Source of the DNA: Phytophthora colocasiae
Taxonomy: Eukaryota; Oomycota; Peronosporomycetes; Peronosporales; Peronosporaceae
Reading direction: 5' to 3'
Assembly: GCA_018806915.1 (NCBI GenBank)
Contig: JAGKQI010000015.1
Span: 186,001-250,000, forward strand
DNA length: 64,000 nt
The position numbers and the translations under genes are program-made. How positions within the stretch are numbered: position 1 is the first letter of the stretch; every line of letters begins with the position of its first letter. A model generated the notes under the pieces. That model ran no database searches. It was not told the DNA's origin and saw only the letters and a list, made by a program, of their open reading frames with translations. Shown here in pieces: positions 1 to 9,437 of this stretch.

Positions 1-1677
1 AGTTACGACTTTGCGCGTAAGCTCGGACTCAGGCTCAAGTCACACAAACAAACAAGGGTGTCTGGGATGGGAGGTGTTCCGACGTACATCGGTGCCAGTG
101 CTGAGATCAAGCTGACTCTCGGACCGAGAGTGGTTTACATTGTTGATGTCTGGGTTGCAAATATCGGCGAAGGTATAAACGTGCTATTAGGAATGGGATT
201 CATGTTCGCCGCTGGTCTGAGGATCAGCGTTCGTGAGGGACTGGTATCTATGCCAGACGAAGTCGTGGTGATGATGTGCAGCTGGGAGCCCGGTGATCAT
301 ATCGGCAGGAACAGGTCCATCAGACCAAGTGAAGCTGTACTTCTGAGACCTGGTGAAGAATTTGTTGTTCGCATTGATTATGGTCCGACGAACCCGCAAC
401 GAGAAGTCGTGTGGGCGGGACGTGGAGACCGTTGGGTGACTCAGCTGATTTATGCAGCCCGGTCATGGCCTGTGGCGGTGCGCGTGGTGAACATTCCTGA
501 CAAGAATACGTGGGTGAATGAATTTTCTGACGTTGCAAGGATTGTGGAGTATGGATTTTTCCCACGACATGGTCGCTTTGTACGGCCAGGCTCTGCAGCC
601 TATCGTGACTGGGAAGTTTTGATTCTGGAGAACACTCCGTCACCAGAAACGAAGAGACGCCTGAAGGCCGAAGCCGACTTGGAGGATCTGATACCTCAAC
701 CTCCGTGTGTGGATCACCCGGTATACCCGTGGCCAACTAAGATCTTACAGCGCCCGAGGCTGGACAATGCTCGAGTACAGTTTGTAAGGCCTACTTCGGT
801 CCCACGAGCAAAACGAGTTCGTTTCGCTTTGGATGTGGCTACGCAGACAGATGACTGGGTGGATGCCGGAGAAGAGGAGACCCGAGATACCGCTGTGGAC
901 ACCGGAGATCTGGGATTGTCATCAGAGAAATCGACTCCGAAAGACTCCGGAATCACGTTTGGAATTCCGAGTAACATGGTCGAGGATGAAGTCACCCTGA
1001 GTGTTTCTGGTGAACTGTCCATGGGAGATGAGGATCCGACAGACTGTTCATGGGACATCCCAATCCAGTGTATGCCAGGCACCCCTGTGGAAAAGCTCCG
1101 AGCCGAGTACGAGCGGTGCATGCGAGTCACGAATGAGGAATTGGATCTGGAACCCGGTGTCTACATACGGGAGGGAACGGACCTACTCTCTCAATTACGT
1201 GACCAACTGGTTATGCTGCCTGAATTGGAAGATTTGACCCCCGAATGCGACATCGATAAGGCTGACGTCGGAGTACCGGGAAAAACGACGCCGGAGATGG
1301 AGCAGAAACTCAGGGACATCCTGAAGTATCATCGGAAAATCTTTCTGGGAGACGGCAATGCCGCACCTGCCCCGGCAAGGGGCGTGGTCTGTGACTTGGA
1401 CGTGGGAGACGCTAAACCTGTTGCCCAACGTCCGAGGTCCGTTGCCCCTCACCTGATGATCAAGGTGTACGAACTTCTGAAGAAACTCCTGGAGACCGGA
1501 CTCATCGAGTACTCGACTTCGCCTTGGGCATCACCAATTGTGATTGTCCTCAAGAAGAATGGTGTGGATATACGCATGTGTATTGATTATCGAGTGGTGA
1601 ATGGTTTTATCCAGTTGTCGCGTTATCCGTTGTCCCTGATAGACGATCTGTTGATTGGCTTTGAGGCAGCACTGTGA
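1..1677 (+). pseudogene. pol: Pol A1: protease C-terminus, spacer and RT N-terminus (partial)
   Basis: The frame is open from base 1. The window opens just downstream of the retropepsin active site, since the first residues align with those that follow DSGAS in the family B protease. The flap-like VSGMGGVPTY and the LLGMGFM motif, equivalent to LLGMDFM in family B, follow. A charged spacer of about 200 residues leads into RT fingers motifs: ETGLIEYSTSPWASPIV, then the basic KKNGVDIRMCIDYR. The frame stops at 1677, just before the first RT catalytic Asp. Family B continues without a stop at this point. It is one piece of a broken polyprotein, not a separate gene. Confidence 0.88.
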
Positions 1678-2812
1678 TGCTGGGTAGAGGGGTTTAAGTC
1701 GGCGAGGATATGGCGAGTGGTTGTTGGGCTATTCGAATGACGGAGCGTGCAAGGCTGAGTTCAGCGTTCATTTGCCCATTTGGACACTTCCAGTGGGTAA
1801 GAATGCCCTTCGGTCTGAAGAACGCTTCTCTGGTGTACCAGGCTATGCTGGATAACTGTGGGGGTTCGTGCGATTGTCACCTGAAGAGGAAGCTGAGGTT
1901 GACTCCGATGTGCTGGAATTCCTAAAGTTAGAACCCCATAACTCTGATGTACATGGTCTGATGTCCGGTGAACAATTTCAGAACTCTGATGAACGCATGC
2001 CAGAGGTTCCGGTGCTCACCGACCAAATGACTGTCTTTCAGAGGAACATCCCAGTCCCGTCCTTCATGGGACCGGTACTCGGTCGAAGTTCCTACATTGA
2101 CGACATTGCTCATGGGGCGCCCACCTGGGATCAACTGTGTGAAGACCTGAACGCCTTGCTCTTCAGACTCAGATACTGGAATATTTCTGTGAGCTTGCCC
2201 AAGAGCGAGTTCGGGAAGCTGACGATTCCTTATCTGTCGCATGAGATCAGTGCTGAAGGACTGAGAGCCACGTCGAAGATCGTCAAGGGAGTGGAAGAAT
2301 TGCCGTTCCCGTCGACACTAAAGGGAGTACAGAGTTTCATGGGAAGTCTGAATTACTATAACAAGTTTATTGAAGACTTACCGGTGATCGCTGCTGTGCA
2401 CTACGAGTTGTCTGATGAACAGATTCGCGCTGGTCGAGATTTGGCTCGAGCCAAGGAAGCCTTTGAGATTCTGAAGCGCAAGATTGTCTCGACACCGCTC
2501 CTCAGACACCCAGATCGCACCAGACCTTTCGTTATTATACCTCATGCGAACCCGTGGGCTGCTTCAGCCGTCTTGGGACAGGAGTACGATGGAGTGATAC
2601 ACCCCGTACGGTTCACTGGACGTGTGTTGAATGAGGCAGAATTCCGGTATCACATCGCAGAGATAGAGGTCATCGCGATTCTCAGGGTTCTGGAGAACTT
2701 TCGGGCTCTGATAAACACGAGTCCCGTGATCACGGTGTACACCGGACATTCGGTGTTGAAATGGCTCCTGTCATCCAGCTTGGCTGATGGTCGGAACGTG
2801 AAGTGGGATTGA
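1678..2812 (+). pseudogene. pol: Pol A1: RT palm, thumb and first RNase H
   Basis: Near 1680-1703 about 33 nt replace the roughly 12 nt seen in family B, with stops, just before DMASG (first catalytic Asp region). RT then resumes with CPFGHFQW and MPFGLKNA. A frameshift near 1860 moves to a third frame that carries SYIDDI, the second catalytic site and the YxDD equivalent, followed by the thumb and connection region and the gypsy RNase H domain (TGRVLNEAEFRYHIAEIEVI). The frame ends at 2812. In life this domain copies element RNA into DNA and degrades the RNA strand. At least two breaks make it non-functional here. Confidence 0.87.
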
Positions 2813-3465
2813 AGTTGTCACATTGGAACTTGGAGATTCGCAGGATCCAGCGAGATGAAGATGGTCTCCCGGCTATTCTTGGAGCGGGCATCACACCCCG
2901 TGAACACCTCGATGAGGTCTTTGAAAACCTCATCCCCGTCAAGGGGCGAGTCAAACCTCCAGCACCCATTAGCGTGGAGATGCTAGAGGCTGATTACCGA
3001 GGTTGTGTTCTAAGTTTTGATGGTGCCGCCAAGACATCCACTCGCCTGGGAAGCTGCGGATGTGTGCTCTGGGAGCTCCCGGGGTGGAATATCCTGGAAG
3101 CCCAAGGGTTCGCTCTGAAAGATGTCACTGTGAATGACTCAGAATACTGTGGTTTGATCAATGGATTGAAGTTGGCTTTGGAACGTGGTATCCGAGACTT
3201 GGTGGTTGTCGGAGACTCTCGTATCGCTATCCAACAGGCCCAAGGTCTGATCAATTGTAATCAGCCGAACCTGCAGCGGAAATTAGCCGAGTTCGAGTCT
3301 CTGAAGATCAAGTTCCAGTCTCTGAAGCTAGTGCACGTGAAGCGTGAGTTCAATCAAGCAGCGGACTATTTGACGTCCAAGACCCTCGTTCTTGGCAGTC
3401 TGGCAGGTCCAAGACCTGACAGACTGACTCATCTGAAACTGGTGTCCAAGATCCCAGAAAGTTGA
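2803..3465 (+). pseudogene. pol: Pol A1: second RNase H (archaeal-like/RVT_3 type)
   Basis: This is a separate RNase H fold placed after the usual RT-linked RNase H. It shows a first acidic site in SFDGAAKTST, then YCGLINGLKLAL, and a second in VVVGDSRIAIQQAQG, ending with KREFNQAADYLTSK. This motif series is typical of the RNase HI and RVT_3 superfamily. Known biology: some plant Tat and some oomycete gypsy elements carry such an added archaeal-like RNase H. It is joined to the preceding domain by a frameshift at 2803-2812 and followed by a stop at 3465 with another frame change. The family B copy at 52861-53952 is the same domain. Confidence 0.85.
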
Positions 3466-3481
3466 TGAAGCCTCCCGAAGA

Positions 3482-5338
3482 GTGTCTTCTGCAGCCCCGG
3501 ATGATGTTCACCAGACCTCTGGTGAACACGATTGTACACCGGAGATGGATGACCCAGGGCCAGAGTCTGCGCCCCTGCCTCATGCTGCCAAGGTGCTTGT
3601 TGCCATCACTCGTGCACGCAATCAGGAAGAAGCAAACCTACCAGATGACGCGGGGGCTCGTGAACCCATGGGCCCATTGGAGTTTCAGGAAGAACGCTGG
3701 CGGCGGATCAAAGTTCACCAGACTCAAGATGTTCATCTGGCAGAACTCATTAAGTTCCTTAAGGGTGACGTGGGAGATCTACCACGACCCCGAATAAGGA
3801 AACTTGCCAGGATTGCCGATGACTTTATCTTGGATTCCAGAGACGTTTTGTACCGCCTCAGCCGTGCTACCAGGGAACGTCCGAGAGACATGGTTGATGA
3901 GCTCCGACTTGTGGTCCCCAGAGACTTGCATGCTGATATGTTGCATTATACTCATGGGGATTACCAGGGTGCTCACCAGGGAATCAAACGTACGTTCGAG
4001 AAGCTGAGCTCCGAGTTCTACTGGATTGGTATGTACGCTGATGTGGAAAGGTTCGTCAAGGAGTGTATGGACTGTGCTAGCGGCAAGGGGCGTCCCCCGA
4101 ATCCTGGACGGTCGCCCGGCAACATCGAGCCCAGTCGACCTTTTGAAGTGGTGTCCATGGATTTCGTGACGCACATGCCAAAGTCTGCCAGAGGCAACAC
4201 GTTCCTGTTGTTGTTCCAAGACATGTTCTCAGGCTATGTGATGTGCAAGCCTATGAGTATCACTACGGCTCAAGATGTCGCTGAGGCCTACGAGGAGCGT
4301 GTCTTCCGGAACTTCGGAGCTAGTTCCCTGATACGCCATGATCAAGATCCTCGGTTCATGAGTGAAGTGTTCAGGTGTTTCCGGTACCTCCTGGGAAGCA
4401 GACAAAGAGCGACTCTGGCGTACCGTCCCCAGGCGAACGGCCAACAAGAACGGTCTGTTCAGACGGTCGTGCGTGCCATCAAGGCCTACATCGCTGAAGC
4501 TGATCAAAGTGACTGGGATGACCACGCCGAACGTCTGATGTTCGCGTTGAACACTTCCTTTGATGCGACCCGTCTGGAAACACCTTTCTTTCTGGTGCAC
4601 GGATGGGATGCTCATGGGACTGTGTCCGCGATGCTTGGTCCAAAACCTTCTGGTGTACAAGAGCGCACTGCTTATGAGTGGCGTCGGAAGATGCAGCGAG
4701 ATTACAGCTACGCTCAAGCTTGTGCTGAAGAACTTCAGAAGAAGGCCAAGCGGGAGCGTTCTGAGGAACAGACCCGAAAGTGGAAGGAGTTGTCGGAACG
4801 TCTGAAGTCCGGATTTGCCGTCGGTGATGCCGTGTGGCTATACATCCCCAAGGTACAAACGGGGTTGACTCGGAAGCTCGCACACATGTGGCATGGTCCC
4901 TTCCGGATTGAAGAGATGTTGGATGATTTTCGTGTGAAACTGAAGGTCGAGGACACCGGGTATCGGGTGAACCCTTGGGTGCATATAAGTCGCCTGAAAC
5001 CGAGAGCCTTGTTTCCCAGAAGACCAACTGTGGAACTTGATGTCCACGAGGATGATGACTTTGATGCAGCACTGTTACCAGAAGACAGTTGGGAGCCCGA
5101 CACCGAGAATGATGAATATGAAGTGGAAAAGATACTTGACACTCGGTGGAGTAAGCGTACCAGGACCTCCAAGAGACTTCGCGAATACCTGGCCAAGTGG
5201 AAGGGGTACGACGAGACAGAGTGGCTACCCTTGTCAAAGCTGAACTGTGGCGCTTTGCTATATGAGTTCAATCAGAGTGCACGAGCGCGAGCTCGTTTCC
5301 AGGCAATGCAAGCTGGAGACGATCACCCCAGAGTTTAA
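3482..5338 (+). pseudogene. pol: Pol A1: integrase with C-terminal chromodomain
   Basis: This is the longest clean frame of copy A1. It holds an HHCC zinc finger (HYTHGDYQGAH then CMDCASGKG), then the DDE core: first Asp in VVSMDFVTH, second in IRHDQDPRF, Glu in RPQANGQQERS. A GPFRIEEM/VHISRLKPR module follows (the GPY/F-like end of the integrase). The last 70 residues are a chromodomain with YEVEKILDTRW, YLAKWKGY and EWLPLS. Such chromodomains tether integration to particular chromatin. There is no ATG at the frame entry, so it is the shifted continuation of pol. It ends at TAA 5336-5338. The linker at 3505-3528 holds a perfect short inverted repeat. Confidence 0.92.
3505..3528. repeat. Perfect 11-bp inverted repeat inside pol linker
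   Basis: TGTTCACCAGA at 3505-3515 and TCTGGTGAACA at 3518-3528 are exact reverse complements around a 2-nt centre. The same word pair recurs at 5362-5387 in the 3' non-coding part. It lies in the RNase H to integrase linker. Confidence 0.9.
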
Positions 5339-5582
5339 ACTCTAAAACCTATTCTGAAAACTCTGGTGAACAGTGATGTTCACCAGACGATGTATTTCAG
5401 AGATGAGGTGTCTGAGAGACACGTCTTTCGGAAATGTGATTTCGGGGATACGTGACTCCCAGAGATGGTGATTGTTATGTGAATTTGTATGGAGATGATT
5501 TTGTGGTTGTGTGTGTATGATGGAATTTTACGAAGTGGATTATGATGATGCTATGAGAAGAGGATTACTGAACGACATATGA
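5339..5582. other. Non-coding stretch between pol stop and aORF stump; 11-bp inverted repeat at 5362-5387
   Basis: No plausible gene is seen. It is T- and G-rich and would carry the convergent 3' ends of the sense Pol RNA and the antisense transcript. TCTGGTGAACA at 5362-5372 and its exact reverse complement at 5377-5387 could form a hairpin with a 4-nt loop. Similarity to the aORF of copy A2 starts only at 5583. Confidence 0.7.
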
Positions 5583-6071
5583 GGTAGAAAGGATGTGTGG
5601 CCCTCTGGGGAACAGGACTGCGACGCCAAAAAAGGGGCTCGCAGAAGCAGAAGCCGCAGACGTATCAGGCACGTTCACGTGATCATCGCCGTCAGCAGCA
5701 TCAACGCCCTGCTTCGGAGCGGCGGACGCGCTCGACTGTGAGGCTGGGGCGCTTGAGCTGCCACCAGGTGATGCGGGAGCACCGTCACCACCACCTCGCG
5801 ATGCTACGGATGCCGAAGCGGGCCCAGTGCCCGAGGCGTCGCCACTAGTAGGAGCCAATGGAGACCCCTTGGTTGCTGGATCTTCTTCTGACTTGTGTGT
5901 CAGAAAGGAAATCGGGATGTGGCCGTTTGTGGGATACGACAGTTGGCTATTTCTGAGTCTGATGGAATCAGACTGAGCGACAGGACACCAGAGATTCTGA
6001 AATCTCGGAAGTTTTGAGAGCGTCACAGCTACACTATGTTTACGGGACCTCTGACGTACTGTCCTGGCCAT
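5583..6071 (-). pseudogene. aORF stump of copy A1 (antisense ORF, 5' end only)
   Basis: Read on the - strand from ATG 6071, this matches the first 160 or so codons of the aORF of copy A2 at 14904-15392. Both begin MARTVRQRSRKHSV and pass through the same Ala, Ser and Pro-rich stretch. Similarity ends at 5583, where non-coding sequence takes over, so most of the gene (about 2.7 kb compared with A2) has been lost. The internal Met before GSPL in A2 is Lys here. The function of the family is unknown. The location, antisense to pol and next to the 3' LTR, is the same as in all other copies in the window. Confidence 0.8.
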
Positions 6072-6113
6072 GATGCTCAGTTTGGAGAAAGTTCCGCACT
6101 GACGAATTATGAC

Positions 6114-6126
6114 CAGGAGGGGCGGT
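6114..6126 (+). promoter_or_regulatory. Polypurine tract (PPT) of copy A1
   Basis: A purine-rich run (CAGGAGGGGCGGT) lies directly before the LTR start TGACAC. This is the expected primer site for plus-strand DNA synthesis. Family B has a parallel arrangement, ending in GGACGGT before TGTGAAG, which supports the boundary. Confidence 0.75.
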
Positions 6127-6270
6127 TGACACGTTGCTAATTACGATTTTTCGAGTGGATATGGACGTTTCGCTGTGATGTGATTGGACATATACTGGAT
6201 TGTGGGAGAAAGGGAGATGTGGGACGAGGTTATGTCCCGTGTGACAATGATGGATCTGTGGAAGAAAACT

Positions 6271-6283
6271 GCTATATATATAT
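6271..6283. promoter_or_regulatory. TATA-like site in LTR A, candidate aORF promoter
   Basis: An alternating TA run lies about 200 nt upstream of the aORF ATG (6071, - strand). The same run is kept in copy A2 at about 14690-14703 relative to ATG 14904. It could drive antisense transcription from the 3' LTR. This rests on position and composition only. Confidence 0.35.
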
Positions 6284-6651
6284 TAACCTTCACCTGTACT
6301 GCAAAGGGGCCCAAGAGATCAGAAGTGTTCCTCGGAAAAGTGCACAAACTCCGAGAGACAATAACACTCAGTCTGATCACCGGACTTTCCCCGACGATGA
6401 GTGCCTAAAGGTTGGCAGAAAGTCTCTCAGAAGAACGTATCTCTGAGAGACCTCATCCCGTTGCCGTCCTGTGTGACGATGATGGTTCAAGGAATACAGT
6501 TATACCCACAAGATACCAAGTATCGCGCACCGGACGTAGCGCACCCCGCGCATATCCCAACTGGACTTCGTGCGTTGCAGCATACGTGCTCCGCACCCTA
6601 AAACCACTCATGGATTTCTGGTATCACGCATGGAAACTCTGATATCACACC

Positions 6652-6965
6652 ATGAAGTCTGACGTACATGAGTCCGACGTACATGAAGTCCGACGTACAT
6701 GAAGTCCGACGTACATGAAGTCCGACGTACATGAGTCTGACGAACATGATTCTGGTAAACAAGTCTGATGTGTCCGGCTTATACAAGCAATATTTCAGAC
6801 ATTTACCAGTTTCCGATGAACAGACTCCGACGTACAAGACTCCGATGAACAGACCCAAGTGTCACGACTCTGGTATTTATGACTCTGATGTACATGATTC
6901 CGGAGTACATGGTTCCGATGAACATGTCTCCGACGCACATGATTCCAGACCCTGATGAACAGGAT
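6652..6965. repeat. Degenerate 15-16 bp minisatellite in LTR A
   Basis: Units of the form CGACGTACATGAAGTC follow one another at about 6660-6740 (five close units). Looser relatives with the core GA-TG-ACATG-TTC continue to 6965. The A2 LTR has the same block in inverse orientation at about 14020-14330 with fewer close units. It may be a regulatory repeat of the U3 region. Confidence 0.75.
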
Positions 6966-7948
6966 ACCAGACTCTGACACTCTGAAGTCCACCCCATACT
7001 GAAACCAAGTGTACCCAACACGACCTCACGCAATCAAGTGAAACGCAACCTGCTCATCCCTGTAATGACATCATTAAGTGTCGACTCGACAAGATCCGCT
7101 GTACCGACTACCATAGTGAGCCCAAGTGAAGATTCCTGAGTTATACTGAGACCAAGTGTATATGAGAATATGGAAGATAGAAGACAGAGAGATACGAGAT
7201 ATGTAACCAGAGTTCAATTTATCTTGTCACGAACAAGTCTATCTGCCTGCTGCTTCTTGTAAGTATTAGGCCACGACAAAGCTTTGAGTCGTGTGATCTC
7301 TCACCTATCAAGCCCCTTTAGGTGGAGATCAGCGTAACGAAGAGACCTGAGAGGACCCACCTATTCCATTTACTAGTTGGGTCGTTTGTCTTGTCTCTAG
7401 CGGTAGCCCATTTCATATTGTACGTTTGGACAGGTTTTGAGAGTTAGACAGTCGCTCTCAAGACGCTCGGTAGACTGTTATATAATGGTTTATTTTCCCT
7501 CTATATATTAGAGGGTGGTGCGCGAAAGTTACGGGAATACCAGACAGACCAGGTGTCTGGTGAACATTTCCCTAGTTGACCTGGAGAACTAGCCCACTGC
7601 TCAAGGGCCAGGAAAGAATAAGAGCAGCTACATATTTGTATATCGGAACTCTATATTGCGGTTATCTCGGAAGTCTAGTGACAGGACTTCCCACTGTATT
7701 AATTTCTCTTTCGCTTTCAAAAATCTCTGGTGTACACAAGTGTTCACCGGAAAACGTTCGACTCTCAAAGCGCTCCTGTGAGGACCAGAAGGACATCCGA
7801 CGGCCTACGCAAGGAACCCTCACTCTCATCAACACTCTCACGACCCCGGCGAGGGTCTCATTACCAAGACAACGAACCTACGAGGACAGCACAAGGTAAC
7901 ACACGCCCACCTTGCTGTGCGACTCTGGTATCACTACCGGTAGTCACA

Positions 7949-8010
7949 CTTCCAGGTTCACTGTACGCCCCTGCACCGCGGTAAAAGTTGCACCGACTTC
8001 GCGACATGAG
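7949..8010 (-). repeat. Left arm edge: helicase segment repeated in inverse at 12961-13022
   Basis: The 62 nt next to the A1 LTR encode the end of the helicase frame (motif VI-like TAVQGRT). The same 62 nt, with one mismatch (8007 against 12964), stand in inverse orientation next to the A2 LTR. The inverted similarity therefore runs past the LTR edges into Helitron DNA. Confidence 0.9.
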
Positions 8011-9095
8011 CCTATCGCACAGACGAACGGGAACTGCTGCGGCCGGACCGTGATGGAGCGTGGTTGCCCATTTGGCGCCGCTGCTAGCTTGATAGTCATC
8101 TTGGAGTAGGCTTCGGTTGTAAAGAAAACTGGAAACAACTCGGGGTCGACGCCTTGCCGGATTGCCGTCGCTTGTGGTCTTGGGACTCGAATCATCGCAT
8201 AGTCGGGTGGTCGGCTTGGTAGCTGTACGATTGTGGCAGTCGCGCTATCCCGAACAAGTTGAAACTGAGTCCCAGCGGCAAAATGAACGTATTCTAGCGT
8301 CCCAAGTGTACCGTTCGCGATTCCTTTGGCGGTGGCAACGTTCTGGGTGACTTGGATCGGCATTCCGTTTATTAGATCAAGATACGGTGCCAATCTACCG
8401 AAACGGTTGTCGGGTAGGCTGAACACGTACTGGAGGTCACTCTGACTCAAGTCATTGAGTGCGCCTTTGAAATTGGCGACTACGCGAATGGGGTATACGT
8501 TGGTTGGTAGCATTGATGCAGTCTCCGTGACAAAGGCGTTATTTATGGCCAGACGCGTTGCATTTTCAGGTGTGACGAATACTGGCGAGGCTCCAACTTC
8601 ATTTTGGAGCGACTGAGTGGCATCATGCTCGCCGGACTGGATAACACGCGCATTAATCATGTTAATGAATTCAGGAGTCCATCGGCCCAACCGAGCCTCC
8701 CGGCATCCGTCCCCCCACTCAGGGTCGTTACGAAAGCGCATGGATTCATCAAGAATCACGACTGTCGTCACTTTTCGCCACAGTTCGAATCCTTCGACGT
8801 CCACAGTGCTCGGCATTGTCTTGTTGACAGGGTCCACGTAAATGGGGTCGGACTTTACTGGTGGCATCTGAAGAAAATCACCGACTAGTACGATGTGAAT
8901 ACCGCCAAATGGAACATTCTCAACTTCAAGCTCGACGCCAGCACTGGTACAAGACGTCTGTACAACTCTTGCCCGTGGAAACCCATAGCGACATTGCCCT
9001 GGATTTGCTGCTCGGCTTGACTTAAAACAACTCCCCACATGAGACCACCAATGAAGATTCAACAGGAACACGAGTATAGATATCGCAAATGCCAT
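7949..9095 (-). pseudogene. Helitron Pif1-type helicase, C-terminal part
   Basis: The frame is open from about 9095 down to the LTR edge. It shows FGGIHIVLVGDFLQMPPV, the Pif1 Walker B and motif III region, then LDESMRF, DLINGMPIQV (the G-rich segment near the second RecA fold), and TAVQGRT as motif VI. Its first 50 or so residues (HVGSCFKS, CRYGFPRA) resemble a cysteine-containing part of Rep rather than a helicase. Walker A (GxxGxGKS/T) is not visible, so the helicase N-terminal lobe has been deleted or scrambled. The last coding residues run into the LTR, where the frame stops within 4 nt. The family unwinds DNA in rolling-circle transposition. Confidence 0.85.
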
Positions 9096-9423
9096 CGTTC
9101 GGAGTCCATCGCTCGTCTTCGACAGACGGAGGCAACGTTAATACGGCGCGAGCGACTTTGTCATTGCAAAATGCACTGTCTTGGCGCTGCTCGGATCGGT
9201 TTAGAGTATCATTTAGAGATCTCAAATGATCGCCGTAAGAATCATTGAAATCGTTCTTAGCCGACAGGAAGCAATCTCGACGAAAGACTGCATTTCTTGC
9301 TGCACCAACACTTCCACGACATTGAATTTCCATGTTTACAGCATCATCAAGTTCTTCTGATGAGTACGATCGCAATGTTGGCGGCCAGGTTGATGGTCGG
9401 TACTGCAAGAGAACACGTCGCAA
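9022..9423 (-). pseudogene. Helitron Rep-helicase linker fragment
   Basis: A 133-residue open frame, shifted relative to both neighbours. Residues such as NMEIQCRGSVGAARNAV and NRSEQRQDSAF look like conserved Helitron polyprotein sequence between Rep and helicase, but I cannot place them on a known motif with certainty. It overlaps the start of the helicase frame, which indicates frameshifts on either side. Confidence 0.6.
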
Positions 9424-9437
9424 TATGTGCTAAGAGC

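Larger units (their letters stand above)
1..7948 (+). mobile_element. Ty3/gypsy element, family A, copy A1 (3' part)
   Basis: The visible order is protease remnant, RT, RNase H, second RNase H, integrase, chromodomain, truncated antisense ORF, polypurine tract and 3' LTR. The 5' LTR, gag and the protease active site lie before the window. Domain order places it in Ty3/gypsy, because integrase follows RNase H. Frameshifts and a small insertion in RT show that the copy is dead. The LTR ends at 7948 with TAGTCACA; the next bases are Helitron helicase sequence, so the element lies within or against a Helitron. Confidence 0.93.
6127..7948 (+). repeat. 3' LTR of copy A1 (1,822 bp)
   Basis: It starts TGACAC after the PPT and ends GTCACA, so it has the TG...CA form. 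It is matched in inverse orientation by 13023-14848 over its full length, with scattered substitutions and small indels. It holds a TATA-rich site near 6271-6283, a block of degenerate 15-16 bp repeats at 6652-6965 and another TATA-like site near 7479-7487. No gene is evident inside; the short open frames in it are not protein-like. Confidence 0.85.

Noticed and set aside
6652..6965. Regular short repeats resembling a CRISPR array
   Set aside because: Units are adjacent with no unique spacers of constant length, and the sequence lies in a eukaryotic LTR.
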